Of a DNA stretch of 64,000 nt, positions 49,443 to 58,778 are shown piece after piece. The stretch comes from QZLE01 sp033852135 (GTDB lineage Bacteria > Pseudomonadota > Gammaproteobacteria > QZLD01), in the NCBI GenBank assembly GCA_033852135.1, contig JAWSVB010000022.1:1-64000 (forward strand), given 5' to 3'. The notes under the pieces were generated by a model. It saw only the letters and a program-made list of their open reading frames with translations, did not search any database and had not been told where the DNA came from. The translations under genes and the position numbers were made by a program. Numbering within the stretch: position 1 is the first letter of the stretch; each line of letters begins with the position of its first letter.

Positions 49443-51653
49443 ATGTTGTTGATGCAAACAAAGTTAATGCAAAAAAGTTTAACGTTAGTTCTTCTAATGT
49501 TTTTGGGAATGTTTTCATGTAATTCGATAGCTACTGCAGCAAAAAAAGCAGAGCTTGAGCCATTTGAAAATTACTATCAACCACTTAGTTCAGAAAAGAG
49601 TTATCGCGCAACTGCTATTGAAGTGGTAGCACGCCTTGGGGCAGGGCATTATACCGAGCTCGCATTAAACGATCAGTTTTCACAAAAGATCTATGATAAA
49701 TTTTTTACAGACCTTGATCCGATGAGGATGTTTTTTACCAATTCTGACATAGCTAAATTTGCAGAGCATAGCAAAAAGTTTGATGACTATCTAAGGCGCG
49801 GTGATACATCAGTCTTTTTTGAGATATATAACCTTTATTCGTATAAAGTATTGCAGCGTTATATAACTATAATTAAGAGTATCGACAGTGGTTTAAATTT
49901 TGACTTTACTAAAGATGAATTACTTCAAATTAACCGTGAAGATGAAAATTGGGCAAAAAGCGAAGTAGAACTAGATGATCTGTGGCGTAAGAGACTTAAA
50001 AATAGCTACCTCTCTTTAAAATTAGCAGGTAAAGAAGACGAAAAAATATCCAGCCTTTTACGTAAGCGCTATTTCAATAATCTTAATCAAATAAGCCAGA
50101 TAAATTCTAGTGACGTTTTTGAAATGGCCATAAATTCTTATGCTGCTCTTTTTGGTCCACATACCCAGTATTTTTCTCCACGAAAATCTGAAAATTTTAA
50201 TATTCGAATGAAGCTTTCTCTTGAAGGTATTGGTGCCCTGCTAAAGAAAGAGGATGAATACACTGAGGTAGTTCGGTTGATTCCAGCTGGACCAGCAGAC
50301 AAGTCCAACCGATTAAAGGCTGGGGATAAAGTTATTGGTGTCGCGCAGGGCGATGATGGTGAAATGGTAGATATCGTTGGCTGGCGTTTAGATGATGTGG
50401 TTGATCTAATCCGAGGGGAGAAAAACTCTGTTGTCAGACTTAATATCCTTACTGGCAATAGTGAAAATATAGATAGCGCTAAAGAGATAAGTATCACAAG
50501 AGGTACGGTCAAACTAGAGGAGCAGGCTGCCCAGAAGAAAGTTATAGATATAACTCAAAATGGTCAGAAACTTAAAATTGGTGTTATTGAACTTCCAACT
50601 TTTTATGTAGATTTTGCAGGGTATTATGCTGGTGATCCAAACTATAAAAGCACCACACGCGATGTAAAAAAGTTAATTACTGAACTTAAAAAAGAGAAAA
50701 TTGATGGTTTAGTAATAGATCTGCGAGAAAATGGTGGCGGAGCATTAACTGAAGCCAATTCTCTTACCGGGCTATTTATTAAATCAGGACCAACGGTTCA
50801 GGTTAAAGATGCAAGCGCTGCTGTTGGAAAGTACAACGATCCAGATCCAACTATTTTCTATGATGGGCCATTAACTGTTTTGGTTAATCGTCTTAGTGCT
50901 TCAGCTTCAGAAATTTTTGCTGGCGCAATACAGGATTATCGTCGTGGATTAGTTGTTGGTGTGCAAACCTTTGGTAAAGGCACGGTACAGCAACTTGCAT
51001 CTCTTGGTAGCGGTCAGCTTAAATACACTCAAGCTAAATTTTACCGTGTCTCAGGTGATAGCACACAGCATCAAGGGGTAGTGCCTGATATCTCATTTCC
51101 AGCTCTATATGATGTAACACAGATAGGTGAAAGCTCTTTAGATAATGCTATGCCTTGGGATCAAATTCCTTCAGCTAAATATCGCAGGTTTAATAGTTTT
51201 GAACGCTATGTACCTGAACTTATTCAGAGGCATAATAAAAGGATGTTGGATAATCCAGATCTAATTCACTTGTCTGAACAGCTTGAGTTAGCAGAAGAGG
51301 CGAGAGCAGAAAAGCATATCTCAATTAATGAATCTGTTCGTAAAAAACAGCGTGAAGATTTAAAACAGCGTCGTTTGGATATTGAAAATAAGAAACGCAA
51401 GAGCAAAGGTTTAGAGCTGCTAACCAAGCTTGATGAAGGTGATATCGAAAACGAACTAGATGGTGATGTTGAAGGTGATGTTGAAGGAGATGTTGAAGAA
51501 AGTGCAGGCCCTGAAGTAACAGAAGCTAAGAAAGATAAAGATGATCCTCTGCTTGATGAAGCTACTAAAGTTATGGCTGATTTTATTCAACTGATATCTG
51601 AGAGCAGTACAGCAGTTGCACATACCACTTTGAAGAAAAAGGTTCTGCATTAA
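49443..51653 (+). CDS. prc: Tail-specific (carboxyl-terminal) protease Prc
   Basis: A periplasmic S41 protease that trims lipoproteins and peptidoglycan hydrolases. I prefer ATG 49443, which gives a signal peptide ending near SIATAAKK; GTG 49401 and ATG 49467 are possible. Domains: N-terminal helical region, PDZ near residues 235-330 (LSLEGIGALLKKEDEYTEVVRLIPAGPADKSNRLKAGD... region), then the S41 core. The catalytic Ser is in LSASASEIFAGA and the Lys in QTFGKGTVQQL. DUF3340-like helices follow. Near the end is a three-fold GDVE repeat in an acidic stretch, unusual for the family. Confidence 0.93.
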   Translation: MLLMQTKLMQKSLTLVLLMFLGMFSCNSIATAAKKAELEPFENYYQPLSSEKSYRATAIEVVARLGAGHYTELALNDQFSQKIYDKFFTDLDPMRMFFTNSDIAKFAEHSKKFDDYLRRGDTSVFFEIYNLYSYKVLQRYITIIKSIDSGLNFDFTKDELLQINREDENWAKSEVELDDLWRKRLKNSYLSLKLAGKEDEKISSLLRKRYFNNLNQISQINSSDVFEMAINSYAALFGPHTQYFSPRKSENFNIRMKLSLEGIGALLKKEDEYTEVVRLIPAGPADKSNRLKAGDKVIGVAQGDDGEMVDIVGWRLDDVVDLIRGEKNSVVRLNILTGNSENIDSAKEISITRGTVKLEEQAAQKKVIDITQNGQKLKIGVIELPTFYVDFAGYYAGDPNYKSTTRDVKKLITELKKEKIDGLVIDLRENGGGALTEANSLTGLFIKSGPTVQVKDASAAVGKYNDPDPTIFYDGPLTVLVNRLSASASEIFAGAIQDYRRGLVVGVQTFGKGTVQQLASLGSGQLKYTQAKFYRVSGDSTQHQGVVPDISFPALYDVTQIGESSLDNAMPWDQIPSAKYRRFNSFERYVPELIQRHNKRMLDNPDLIHLSEQLELAEEARAEKHISINESVRKKQREDLKQRRLDIENKKRKSKGLELLTKLDEGDIENELDGDVEGDVEGDVEESAGPEVTEAKKDKDDPLLDEATKVMADFIQLISESSTAVAHTTLKKKVLH
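51462..51497 (+). repeat. Three 12-bp tandem repeats inside prc
   Basis: GGTGATGTTGAA twice and GGAGATGTTGAA once, in frame, encoding GDVE three times in the acidic linker of Prc. Copy number is expected to vary without shifting the frame. Confidence 0.85.
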
Positions 51654-51682
51654 GTATTTCTAGATCCCTAAGGGATTTAGTT

Positions 51683-51708
51683 GAATTGTGCACACGTGTG
51701 CGCAATTC
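51683..51708. other. 26-bp near-perfect palindrome after prc
   Basis: GAATTGTGCACAC runs directly into GTGTGCGCAATTC: 13-base arms with one non-matching pair and no spacer. It lies between the convergent prc and NlpC/P60 genes. Without a T run it is not a standard terminator; it could be a protein-binding site. Confidence 0.6.
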
Positions 51709-51745
51709 ATATTCTTATGGTTATATTGGGGAAAGGGGATAATTC

Positions 51746-52309
51746 TTAGAGAACTCTTCTGCTTTGCCAATACCTGCTACGCCAATAATCCAAATTCATA
51801 TCTGAGATCATAACGCCTCTGCTTTTTGATGCATGGAGGAATTTATTATCACCATAATAGATCCCAACATGGCGTACAGTGGCTGTAGTTTTATATAAAA
51901 CTAAATCTCCAGGTTGAAGCTGGGATTTGTTTATAAACGTTCCTGAGTTGGCTAGAAGTTTGGTAGATCGCGGTGTATTTATATCGAATAAGTTTTTAAA
52001 GGTTATATAAATAAACCCTGAACAATCGATTCCACCTTTACTTAGGCCACCATATTTGTAGTTAACACCTTTCCATTCGTTGTAGTGCCGCTGTAAAGCA
52101 GATTTAATAGATTCTATATTCAATATCACTTTTGATGTGAATTTATCACTTGGGATATCATTCTTTATTTGAGGAGGAGAAGGTCTTACTGTTGGATTTG
52201 GTTTTGTTAAATCTTCAACCGGAGTAGGCTTATTATCTGTAGTTGTGCAGCTAATTAATGTGCTGCCAAATATTAGTAGAAATGAAATCCTGGTGATTGT
52301 CTTTATCAT
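51746..52309 (-). CDS. NlpC/P60 family lipoprotein, peptidoglycan endopeptidase
   Basis: A 187-residue lipoprotein (lipobox LISC, Cys 21) with a Pro/Thr-rich linker and a C-terminal NlpC/P60 domain. The Cys-His-His set is visible: GGIDCSGF near residue 92, RHVGIYYG near 147 and FLHASKSRGV near 157. Such enzymes cleave peptidoglycan cross-links or stem peptides at the outer membrane side. It is convergent with prc, which is known in E. coli to degrade an endopeptidase of a different family (MepS is also NlpC/P60), so a functional link is possible. Confidence 0.9.
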   Translation of the reverse strand: MIKTITRISFLLIFGSTLISCTTTDNKPTPVEDLTKPNPTVRPSPPQIKNDIPSDKFTSKVILNIESIKSALQRHYNEWKGVNYKYGGLSKGGIDCSGFIYITFKNLFDINTPRSTKLLANSGTFINKSQLQPGDLVLYKTTATVRHVGIYYGDNKFLHASKSRGVMISDMNLDYWRSRYWQSRRVL

Positions 52310-52430
52310 AGCTTTTACCCACCAATTAAATTCCCGTCAAATAAATGCCAACGCGCTTATTCAGTAATAACAGATACCACTTTAGTTTAGAATTCACGCG
52401 GCATTAAAATCGCTACAATGTAAATCTAAA

Positions 52431-54842
52431 TTAGGCGATATCCTTTAGTGGTGTAGGCTTCTGAATTCCATAACCCTGGGCAAAGTCCACACCAATCTCT
52501 CGTAGTTTTGCACCTATATCGTCATTTTCAACAAATTCGGCGATTGTTTTCTTACCCATAACATGACCAATATCATTAATAGATTTAACCATGGCTGAGT
52601 CAATAGGGTCGTTAATCATATCTTTGACGAAGCTACCATCAATTTTTAAGTAATCTACTGGAAAGTTCTTCAGGTACTCAAATGAGGCCATACCAGTGCC
52701 AAAATCATCAAGGGCAAATTTACACCCATACTCACGTAATGATTGGATTAGATCTTTTGCTACCCCAGTATTTGCCACTGCCATGGTTTCTGTTACTTCG
52801 AAGCAAATTTTTTCTGGGGGAATCTGGTATTTTTCAAATTGCATCTCAATATGAGTGAGTAGACCTTTATCGCCAAGAGAATTACCAGAAAGATTGATAG
52901 AGCATAGGCTAAGCTCTTTAAGGTGGTCTGGGTGGTCATGTAACCATGAGAAAGTGTTTTTTATTACCCAATAGTCAATCTTGGTAATCATGTTATAGCG
53001 TTCTGCAGCCCCAAGGAAAATAAATGGTGGGACAAGTTTGTCATTTTCATCCATTAGTCGCAGAAGAATCTCATAGTGCTTACCGCTCTCTTTACCTTCT
53101 GAAAGAGGGGATATAGTTTGGTAGTACAGGATGAACTTATCGTTATCTAAAGCATCGGTTAGCTTCGATACCCACTGCATCTCTCCATGTCTATGCGCCA
53201 TCTCAATATCATCTTCACGATATAGGTGAGCAGTATTTCTACCTGAGTCTTTAGCAACAAAGCACGCACTATCAGCTTTACGTAGAATATCGGATACGCT
53301 CTCTGTTTGGTTGTCTATCAGAACAATCCCAATACTTAGGGAAAGAATAAAGTTTTGTCCACGCCAGGAGAAACCCTGTTTTTCAACAGCATTACGAATT
53401 CTATTTGAAGCAATAATAGTTTGTTCTGTAGTTGAGTTTTGTAATAAAACTCCAAACTCATCGCCACCAAGTCGAGCAACAATATCTCCTTCTGGTGCTT
53501 CTTCACTAATTAGTGGGGCAATTTCACGTAGCAGCTGGTCACCAGCTATGTGTCCACAAGTATCATTAATTACTTTGAACAGGTCTAAATCGATATATAG
53601 CATTGCATGGGTTGAACCATCTTTTTGTGCTTGTGTAATAGAGGTTTTAAGTTTGCGTTCAAACTCCCTTCTATTTATCAACCCAGTTAATTCATCATGT
53701 GAAGATTGATAGCTTATTTGGCGTGTTAGTTGTCTTGCTCCACTGTTATCACGGAAGACAAGAATAGCTCCAGTAGTTTCACCGCTAGTGTTGATTATAG
53801 GGGTTACTGAATCCTCAATTGATATCTCACCGCCATATTTTTGTACTAATAGGTGATTTGTAAGTCCAATGTTTTGCCCTAGGTTTAATGATTTTTCTAC
53901 TGGCGAGGTGATTTTTTCCTTGGTTAATTCACTGACTATATTAAAGGTTTCACTGATATGGTTGTTTAATACTTCCTCAATTTGCCAGCCGGTAAGTTTT
54001 TCCGCTTTTGGGTTCATGTGACGGATGAGCCCTTTGTTATCAGTAGTTATAACTGCATCGCTAAGAGCATTAAGTGTGATGAGATTTTTTTGTCGCTCTT
54101 CACTTATCTCCTCTTCTGATTCTTTTAATGATGTTATATCGGTTATTGAGCCACTAATAAGTGGTGGCTGGCTATCTGAGTTGCTATCAACAGAGATCGC
54201 TTTGGCCAATACCCATATATAGCCAGCATCACTGTGTTTAACCCTATGGATATGCTCGAATGAGTCTATGTTTCCTTTGGTTATTTCGGTTAACAGTTGT
54301 TCAAATTCATCTCTGTCTTCACTGTAAATTCTGTCCAACCAAAAATTGAAATTAGGGTCTTTAAGCTCAGATTCAATTCCCATAATTGCATACCATCTAT
54401 GGGTAAACTCAGCAGACTTATCAATTGGGTTTATGCGCCAAAATCCATCGTTAGATGTATATGTTGATAATTGCAGGGCATGTTTCTGGGTAGATAAATC
54501 TAGGAATAAGCTTCCTAGCTCATTAATTAATTCAGATGATTTTTTATGTTTACTACCTACTTCTGTAGTGTTTGGGTTGTTGCTGGTTGATAATTCAGCA
54601 TATAGGTGACGTAATTGTTTTTTAAATGCCTTGCTAGTTATTAGTATAGTGATAATGGAAGAGAGCAGAATGGCTAGAGCTATTACAATATATATCCATA
54701 TACCGTAGGTATTACCTATACTGGTAACTTCTTTGTCGCTTGCTGCATAGCTAACTTGAGTTAATGCAAAAAATTGAAGTAAAAATACTGGTGTGTATAC
54801 CGTTATTGTTAAAGTTCTCTTTATTATTTTTATAAGCTTCAT
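52431..54842 (-). CDS. Membrane-bound PAS-PAS-GGDEF-EAL c-di-GMP enzyme
   Basis: 803 residues. A signal-like segment (10-33) and a TM helix (47-70) are followed by PAS about 125-235, PAS about 255-365, GGDEF about 375-540 and EAL about 555-800. RLGGDEF is intact, but the RxxD inhibitory site is lost (the matching residues read PEGD). The EAL half has EILLR in place of EALLR, NLSG, EVTET, LDDFGTG and KIDGSF, so the metal-binding acids remain. It is divergent from the 7TMR hybrid kinase, with a shared 248-base control region. It resembles the enzyme at 31987 in its second half. Confidence 0.92.
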   Translation of the reverse strand: MKLIKIIKRTLTITVYTPVFLLQFFALTQVSYAASDKEVTSIGNTYGIWIYIVIALAILLSSIITILITSKAFKKQLRHLYAELSTSNNPNTTEVGSKHKKSSELINELGSLFLDLSTQKHALQLSTYTSNDGFWRINPIDKSAEFTHRWYAIMGIESELKDPNFNFWLDRIYSEDRDEFEQLLTEITKGNIDSFEHIHRVKHSDAGYIWVLAKAISVDSNSDSQPPLISGSITDITSLKESEEEISEERQKNLITLNALSDAVITTDNKGLIRHMNPKAEKLTGWQIEEVLNNHISETFNIVSELTKEKITSPVEKSLNLGQNIGLTNHLLVQKYGGEISIEDSVTPIINTSGETTGAILVFRDNSGARQLTRQISYQSSHDELTGLINRREFERKLKTSITQAQKDGSTHAMLYIDLDLFKVINDTCGHIAGDQLLREIAPLISEEAPEGDIVARLGGDEFGVLLQNSTTEQTIIASNRIRNAVEKQGFSWRGQNFILSLSIGIVLIDNQTESVSDILRKADSACFVAKDSGRNTAHLYREDDIEMAHRHGEMQWVSKLTDALDNDKFILYYQTISPLSEGKESGKHYEILLRLMDENDKLVPPFIFLGAAERYNMITKIDYWVIKNTFSWLHDHPDHLKELSLCSINLSGNSLGDKGLLTHIEMQFEKYQIPPEKICFEVTETMAVANTGVAKDLIQSLREYGCKFALDDFGTGMASFEYLKNFPVDYLKIDGSFVKDMINDPIDSAMVKSINDIGHVMGKKTIAEFVENDDIGAKLREIGVDFAQGYGIQKPTPLKDIA

Positions 54843-55090
54843 AATTATTTTTATTTTTTAGCAATGACCTTATCGCTATTAAACCTCTCCCTCTGCCATA
54901 TTTTTGTTCATTTTGTATAGTTTCGGTGTGATGTGATACCAGTTTGGAATTAATAGTTTAGTTTTTTGTCAAAACTATGAACTCCTAAGCAAAAAAGGTG
55001 ATGAATATAGGTTTTTTAGTGGTCAATCCGGCCAAAAAATCATTGATAAACTATTCTTAAAGGGTAATCACTGTTATCACTGCAAAACTT

Positions 55091-58000
55091 ATGGAAAGTA
55101 TGGTGAAGCAATTTAAGAGCAAAACATTCAACCTGATATTTTCAGTCATATGTTTATGTGTGAGCGCATCTTCGTTTGCTCATCATCAGATCATATTGAC
55201 CGATGATATTGATAAATATGATATCGGGGACCAAATAGAATATTTTGCTGATTCCAGCAACCAGCTTTCCCTTGAACAAGTTATACAAAGATCAGATGAG
55301 TTTATTAAAAGTGAAAGTGTAATACCAAACTTTGGGTATACGGATGCCTCATATTGGGTGAAAATTAATTATAAGTATGAATCAGATTTGCTGCTTGAAA
55401 AGCGCAGATATGCCATCGAAATATTCTATCCACTTATCGATAAAATTGAGGTCTATCAGCAAGATAGATTTGGCAAGTACAGTGTATCCAACCATGGTGA
55501 TAGTCAGCCATTTTTTTATCGCTCTCCAATGTATAGAAACCATATAATAAAATTTGATGCAGAGCCTGATAAAGAAAAAACAATATATATGAAGTTTTCT
55601 TCTCAAGGGTCATTAAGAATATCTTTGAGAATATTAAGTGATGAGCATTTGCTAGAGCATGTTAGTTATGTGGAACTATTTTATGGTCTTGGTTTCGGTA
55701 CATTGCTAATAATGATTATTTATAACCTGTTTTTGTTTGTATCATTACGTGAAAGTATGTATTTGAACTATGTTTTTTATACCATCTCTTTTTTAGTACT
55801 TCAGCTTAGCCTTACAGGGCATGCCTTTGAATTTTTATGGCCATCTAATGTTTGGCTAGCAAATTATTCCGTGAGTATTTGGGGGGCTATATTTATATTA
55901 ATGTCCTTAATCTTCTTGCGAAGCTTGTTACAGACTAGTATCAATCTTCCTAGAGTAGATAGTTTTCTGAAGCTGGTAATGTATATATCAATAATAAATA
56001 TGATTGCTTGTTTCGTTATCCCTTATGGAATTTCGATAAGAATTTTATCAGTTTTCGGAATTTTTATTGCCGGACTATTAATAACAACAGGTCTTATAGG
56101 GCTATTTAGTGGGATAAGAGCAGCACGATATTATGTTGTTGGTTGTGGATGCCTCTGGCTAGGAATTGTCGCTTATTTGATGATGGCAAAAGGGGTTATT
56201 ACAAATAGTTTCTGGACTGAAAACGGTATTTTAATTGCAGCTATTTTTGAGCTGTTAATCTTTTCGTTTGCTCTTGCTGACCGGATTAATTTTGAGATAA
56301 AACAGCGGGAGAAAGTACAAAAAGAATCTTTAGAGTATCTAAATGATTATGTTTCCGTATTTGAACATGCAGAGGAGGGATTGTTTCGCATCTCCTTAGA
56401 TGGAAAATTTACCAATATTAATTCATCACTGGTACACATCCTTGGTTATAGAACTAAAGACGATATCTTAAATAGACCAATCAATCCTTTGCGTTACTTT
56501 TTTGCCCATTTTGCAGATGTAAAAAAGTTTATAAAAATTATGAGGCAAAACGATCGGGTAACATCTTTTGAGATTGAGTATTTTAAACAAGGAAGACAGG
56601 AAAAAGGTTGGGCTTCTTGCTCTGTTCGACTGGTTCGCGATTTTTCAAATTTCCCTTTGTACTATGAAGGGTCGGTGTTGGATATTACGGCTAAAAAAGA
56701 TAAAGAGTTAGCAGAGAAACGGATGGAAGAGATCAAAGCTACTGCTGAAGCTAAAGGGATTTTCTTAGCTAATATGAGTCATGAGATAAGAACCCCAATG
56801 AATTCGGTGCTTAGTTTTATCGAGCTAGCACAAAGACTTCCTGGTAAAACTCTGAAGATGGAAAATTACCTGAGTAAGATTAAAGTTTCATCACAAAGCT
56901 TACTTAGAATAATTAATGATATTTTAGACCTGTCAAAGATAGAAGCAGGGAAGCTTAAACTTGAACAAATCAACTTTGATATTGGAGTTGTAGCTTCAAA
57001 TATTAGGGAGATATTTTCAGAACAAGCCAAAAACAGAGGGATAGATTTCGACTTTGAGATTGCGGATGATGTTCCTCGCAAGCTAATAGGTGACCCAGAG
57101 AGACTAAATCAAGTGCTGGTTAATTTGGTTAGCAATGCTATTAAATTTACTGAAACTGGGGGAGTAACAGTTTCAGTTACAAATGGTTTTATTAAAGGTA
57201 AAAATGCAAATATAAAGTTTGAAGTTAAAGATACAGGTATCGGTATAAAAAGAGAGTTGATGCCGCTGTTATTCACCCCTTTCAATCAACTTGATGATTC
57301 TGTATGCCGTAAAATGGGTGGCACTGGCTTAGGCCTTTCAATATGTTCTAATCTTGTGACGTTGATGCGCGGTAAAATTTTTGCTGAAAGTATAGAGGGT
57401 AAAGGATCAATATTTACATTTTCTGCATCATTTAGGATGAGAAAAAATGTAGTTGTAAACGAACAATTTACAAAACCAGTAAGTGCAGCTCAAAAAGTAC
57501 AACAAGAAAACTTATCCCATAAAAAGAGTGTATTAATTGTTGAAGATAATGAGTTAAACCAAGAGGTACTAAAGGAACTATTATCAGAGTTTGATGTTGA
57601 GATACATGTTACAGAAAATGGTTCTGAAGGTGTCGATGCAATTAAAGAACAACTATTTGATTTAGTTCTTATGGATTTGCAAATGCCAGAGATGAATGGG
57701 TACGAGGCTGCTAGAAAAATTAGGGCCCTTGGTTTTGAGATGCCAATAGTTGCAATTACAGCTAATGCCCTCAAAGGGGTAAAAGATAAGTGCCTACAGG
57801 CAGGCATGAATGATTTTATGACAAAGCCTATAGATGTTGCTGCTTTCATAAATAAAATTACATTTTGGCTTAACAGTGAAGCTGAGCTGAGTCTTGGTAA
57901 AAGTAGTAGTGCTTTGCAGCTAGATAGCGCAGATGAAGTAACTATGTCTGAAGAAGGGTCTATGGCTGATGAAAGACCTAGGACTGACCAAAGAGATAAT

Positions 58001-58687
58001 GCAGATGAAATAACCAAGGCCAATGAAGTTTCATTATCAACTCCATCATGGAGTTCTGAGAACAGCGTAAACTTTGATGATATTATCTTCTCTCCTGATT
58101 TTAAAATCACTCTTGATCAAAAACATGCTGTTGCTGGCATGGCGGGTAATCGGAATTTGTTTTTAAGGTTGTTAGGTGAGTTTGTTAATAATGAAAAAAA
58201 TGCAGCATTTGAAATAAGGACAAGTATTGCAAGGGGTGATAAAAATATAGTTAGGATGAGAGCTCATACGATTAAAGGGCTTGCAGGGAGTTTTGGATGT
58301 GAAGCACTCTATAAAATATGCCACATCATTCAAAAAGAGATTGATAACCAAAGAGAGGAAAACCTAGAAAAGCTTGTCGATAGGTTTGAGTTATTGCTAG
58401 CTCAATTTGTTGAATCAGCAGAATTAATTCTTAAAAGCAGTGAAAAGACTGCTTTAGAGAAATATAACCAATCGCTAAATGTTGATGGAGATGCTGATGG
58501 AACAGGAGAAAGTATGCAGGTGCTGGGTAGGTTGCTCAATGAAAATAATTTATCTGCGCGTGATGTTATTGAGTCTATGCTAAAAGATATTGATGAACCA
58601 AATAAAGCTGAGGTGCTGCAAGAAATTCATGAGTTAATATCTGGCTACGATTTCAATCATGCAAGAGAGTTATTTAAAACTTTGTAG
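55091..58687 (+). CDS. 7TMR-DISM hybrid histidine kinase with PAS, REC and HPt (LadS-like sensor)
   Basis: 1198 residues. Signal peptide 1-30; 7TMR-DISMED2 periplasmic domain about 35-185; seven-helix 7TMR region about 195-395; PAS about 405-525; HisKA with H564 in LANMSHEIRTPM; ATPase with NLVSNAIKFT, DTGIGI and GTGLGL; receiver with D862 in LMDLQMPEMNG and MTKPI; acidic linker; HPt with H1059 in RAHTIKGLAG. Every catalytic residue is intact, in contrast to the pseudokinase at 15384. In Pseudomonas, LadS and RetS share this sensor layout and feed GacS/GacA and RsmZ. The added HPt domain would let this protein relay phosphate on its own. Confidence 0.93.
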   Translation: MESMVKQFKSKTFNLIFSVICLCVSASSFAHHQIILTDDIDKYDIGDQIEYFADSSNQLSLEQVIQRSDEFIKSESVIPNFGYTDASYWVKINYKYESDLLLEKRRYAIEIFYPLIDKIEVYQQDRFGKYSVSNHGDSQPFFYRSPMYRNHIIKFDAEPDKEKTIYMKFSSQGSLRISLRILSDEHLLEHVSYVELFYGLGFGTLLIMIIYNLFLFVSLRESMYLNYVFYTISFLVLQLSLTGHAFEFLWPSNVWLANYSVSIWGAIFILMSLIFLRSLLQTSINLPRVDSFLKLVMYISIINMIACFVIPYGISIRILSVFGIFIAGLLITTGLIGLFSGIRAARYYVVGCGCLWLGIVAYLMMAKGVITNSFWTENGILIAAIFELLIFSFALADRINFEIKQREKVQKESLEYLNDYVSVFEHAEEGLFRISLDGKFTNINSSLVHILGYRTKDDILNRPINPLRYFFAHFADVKKFIKIMRQNDRVTSFEIEYFKQGRQEKGWASCSVRLVRDFSNFPLYYEGSVLDITAKKDKELAEKRMEEIKATAEAKGIFLANMSHEIRTPMNSVLSFIELAQRLPGKTLKMENYLSKIKVSSQSLLRIINDILDLSKIEAGKLKLEQINFDIGVVASNIREIFSEQAKNRGIDFDFEIADDVPRKLIGDPERLNQVLVNLVSNAIKFTETGGVTVSVTNGFIKGKNANIKFEVKDTGIGIKRELMPLLFTPFNQLDDSVCRKMGGTGLGLSICSNLVTLMRGKIFAESIEGKGSIFTFSASFRMRKNVVVNEQFTKPVSAAQKVQQENLSHKKSVLIVEDNELNQEVLKELLSEFDVEIHVTENGSEGVDAIKEQLFDLVLMDLQMPEMNGYEAARKIRALGFEMPIVAITANALKGVKDKCLQAGMNDFMTKPIDVAAFINKITFWLNSEAELSLGKSSSALQLDSADEVTMSEEGSMADERPRTDQRDNADEITKANEVSLSTPSWSSENSVNFDDIIFSPDFKITLDQKHAVAGMAGNRNLFLRLLGEFVNNEKNAAFEIRTSIARGDKNIVRMRAHTIKGLAGSFGCEALYKICHIIQKEIDNQREENLEKLVDRFELLLAQFVESAELILKSSEKTALEKYNQSLNVDGDADGTGESMQVLGRLLNENNLSARDVIESMLKDIDEPNKAEVLQEIHELISGYDFNHARELFKTL

Positions 58688-58742
58688 TTAGAATTTTTCT
58701 GCTTGGACAACGCAGTTTGTAAAATATGCTGTAATTATATTT

Positions 58743-58769
58743 CTGGGCAACTAATAGATAGTTGCCCAG
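58743..58769. terminator. Hairpin between convergent genes
   Basis: CTGGGCAACT (58743-58752) and AGTTGCCCAG (58760-58769) form a ten-base stem with a seven-base loop between the hybrid kinase and DUF4340 genes. The T tracts are weak, so termination is probable rather than certain. Confidence 0.6.
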
Positions 58770-58778
58770 AAAGTTGGA

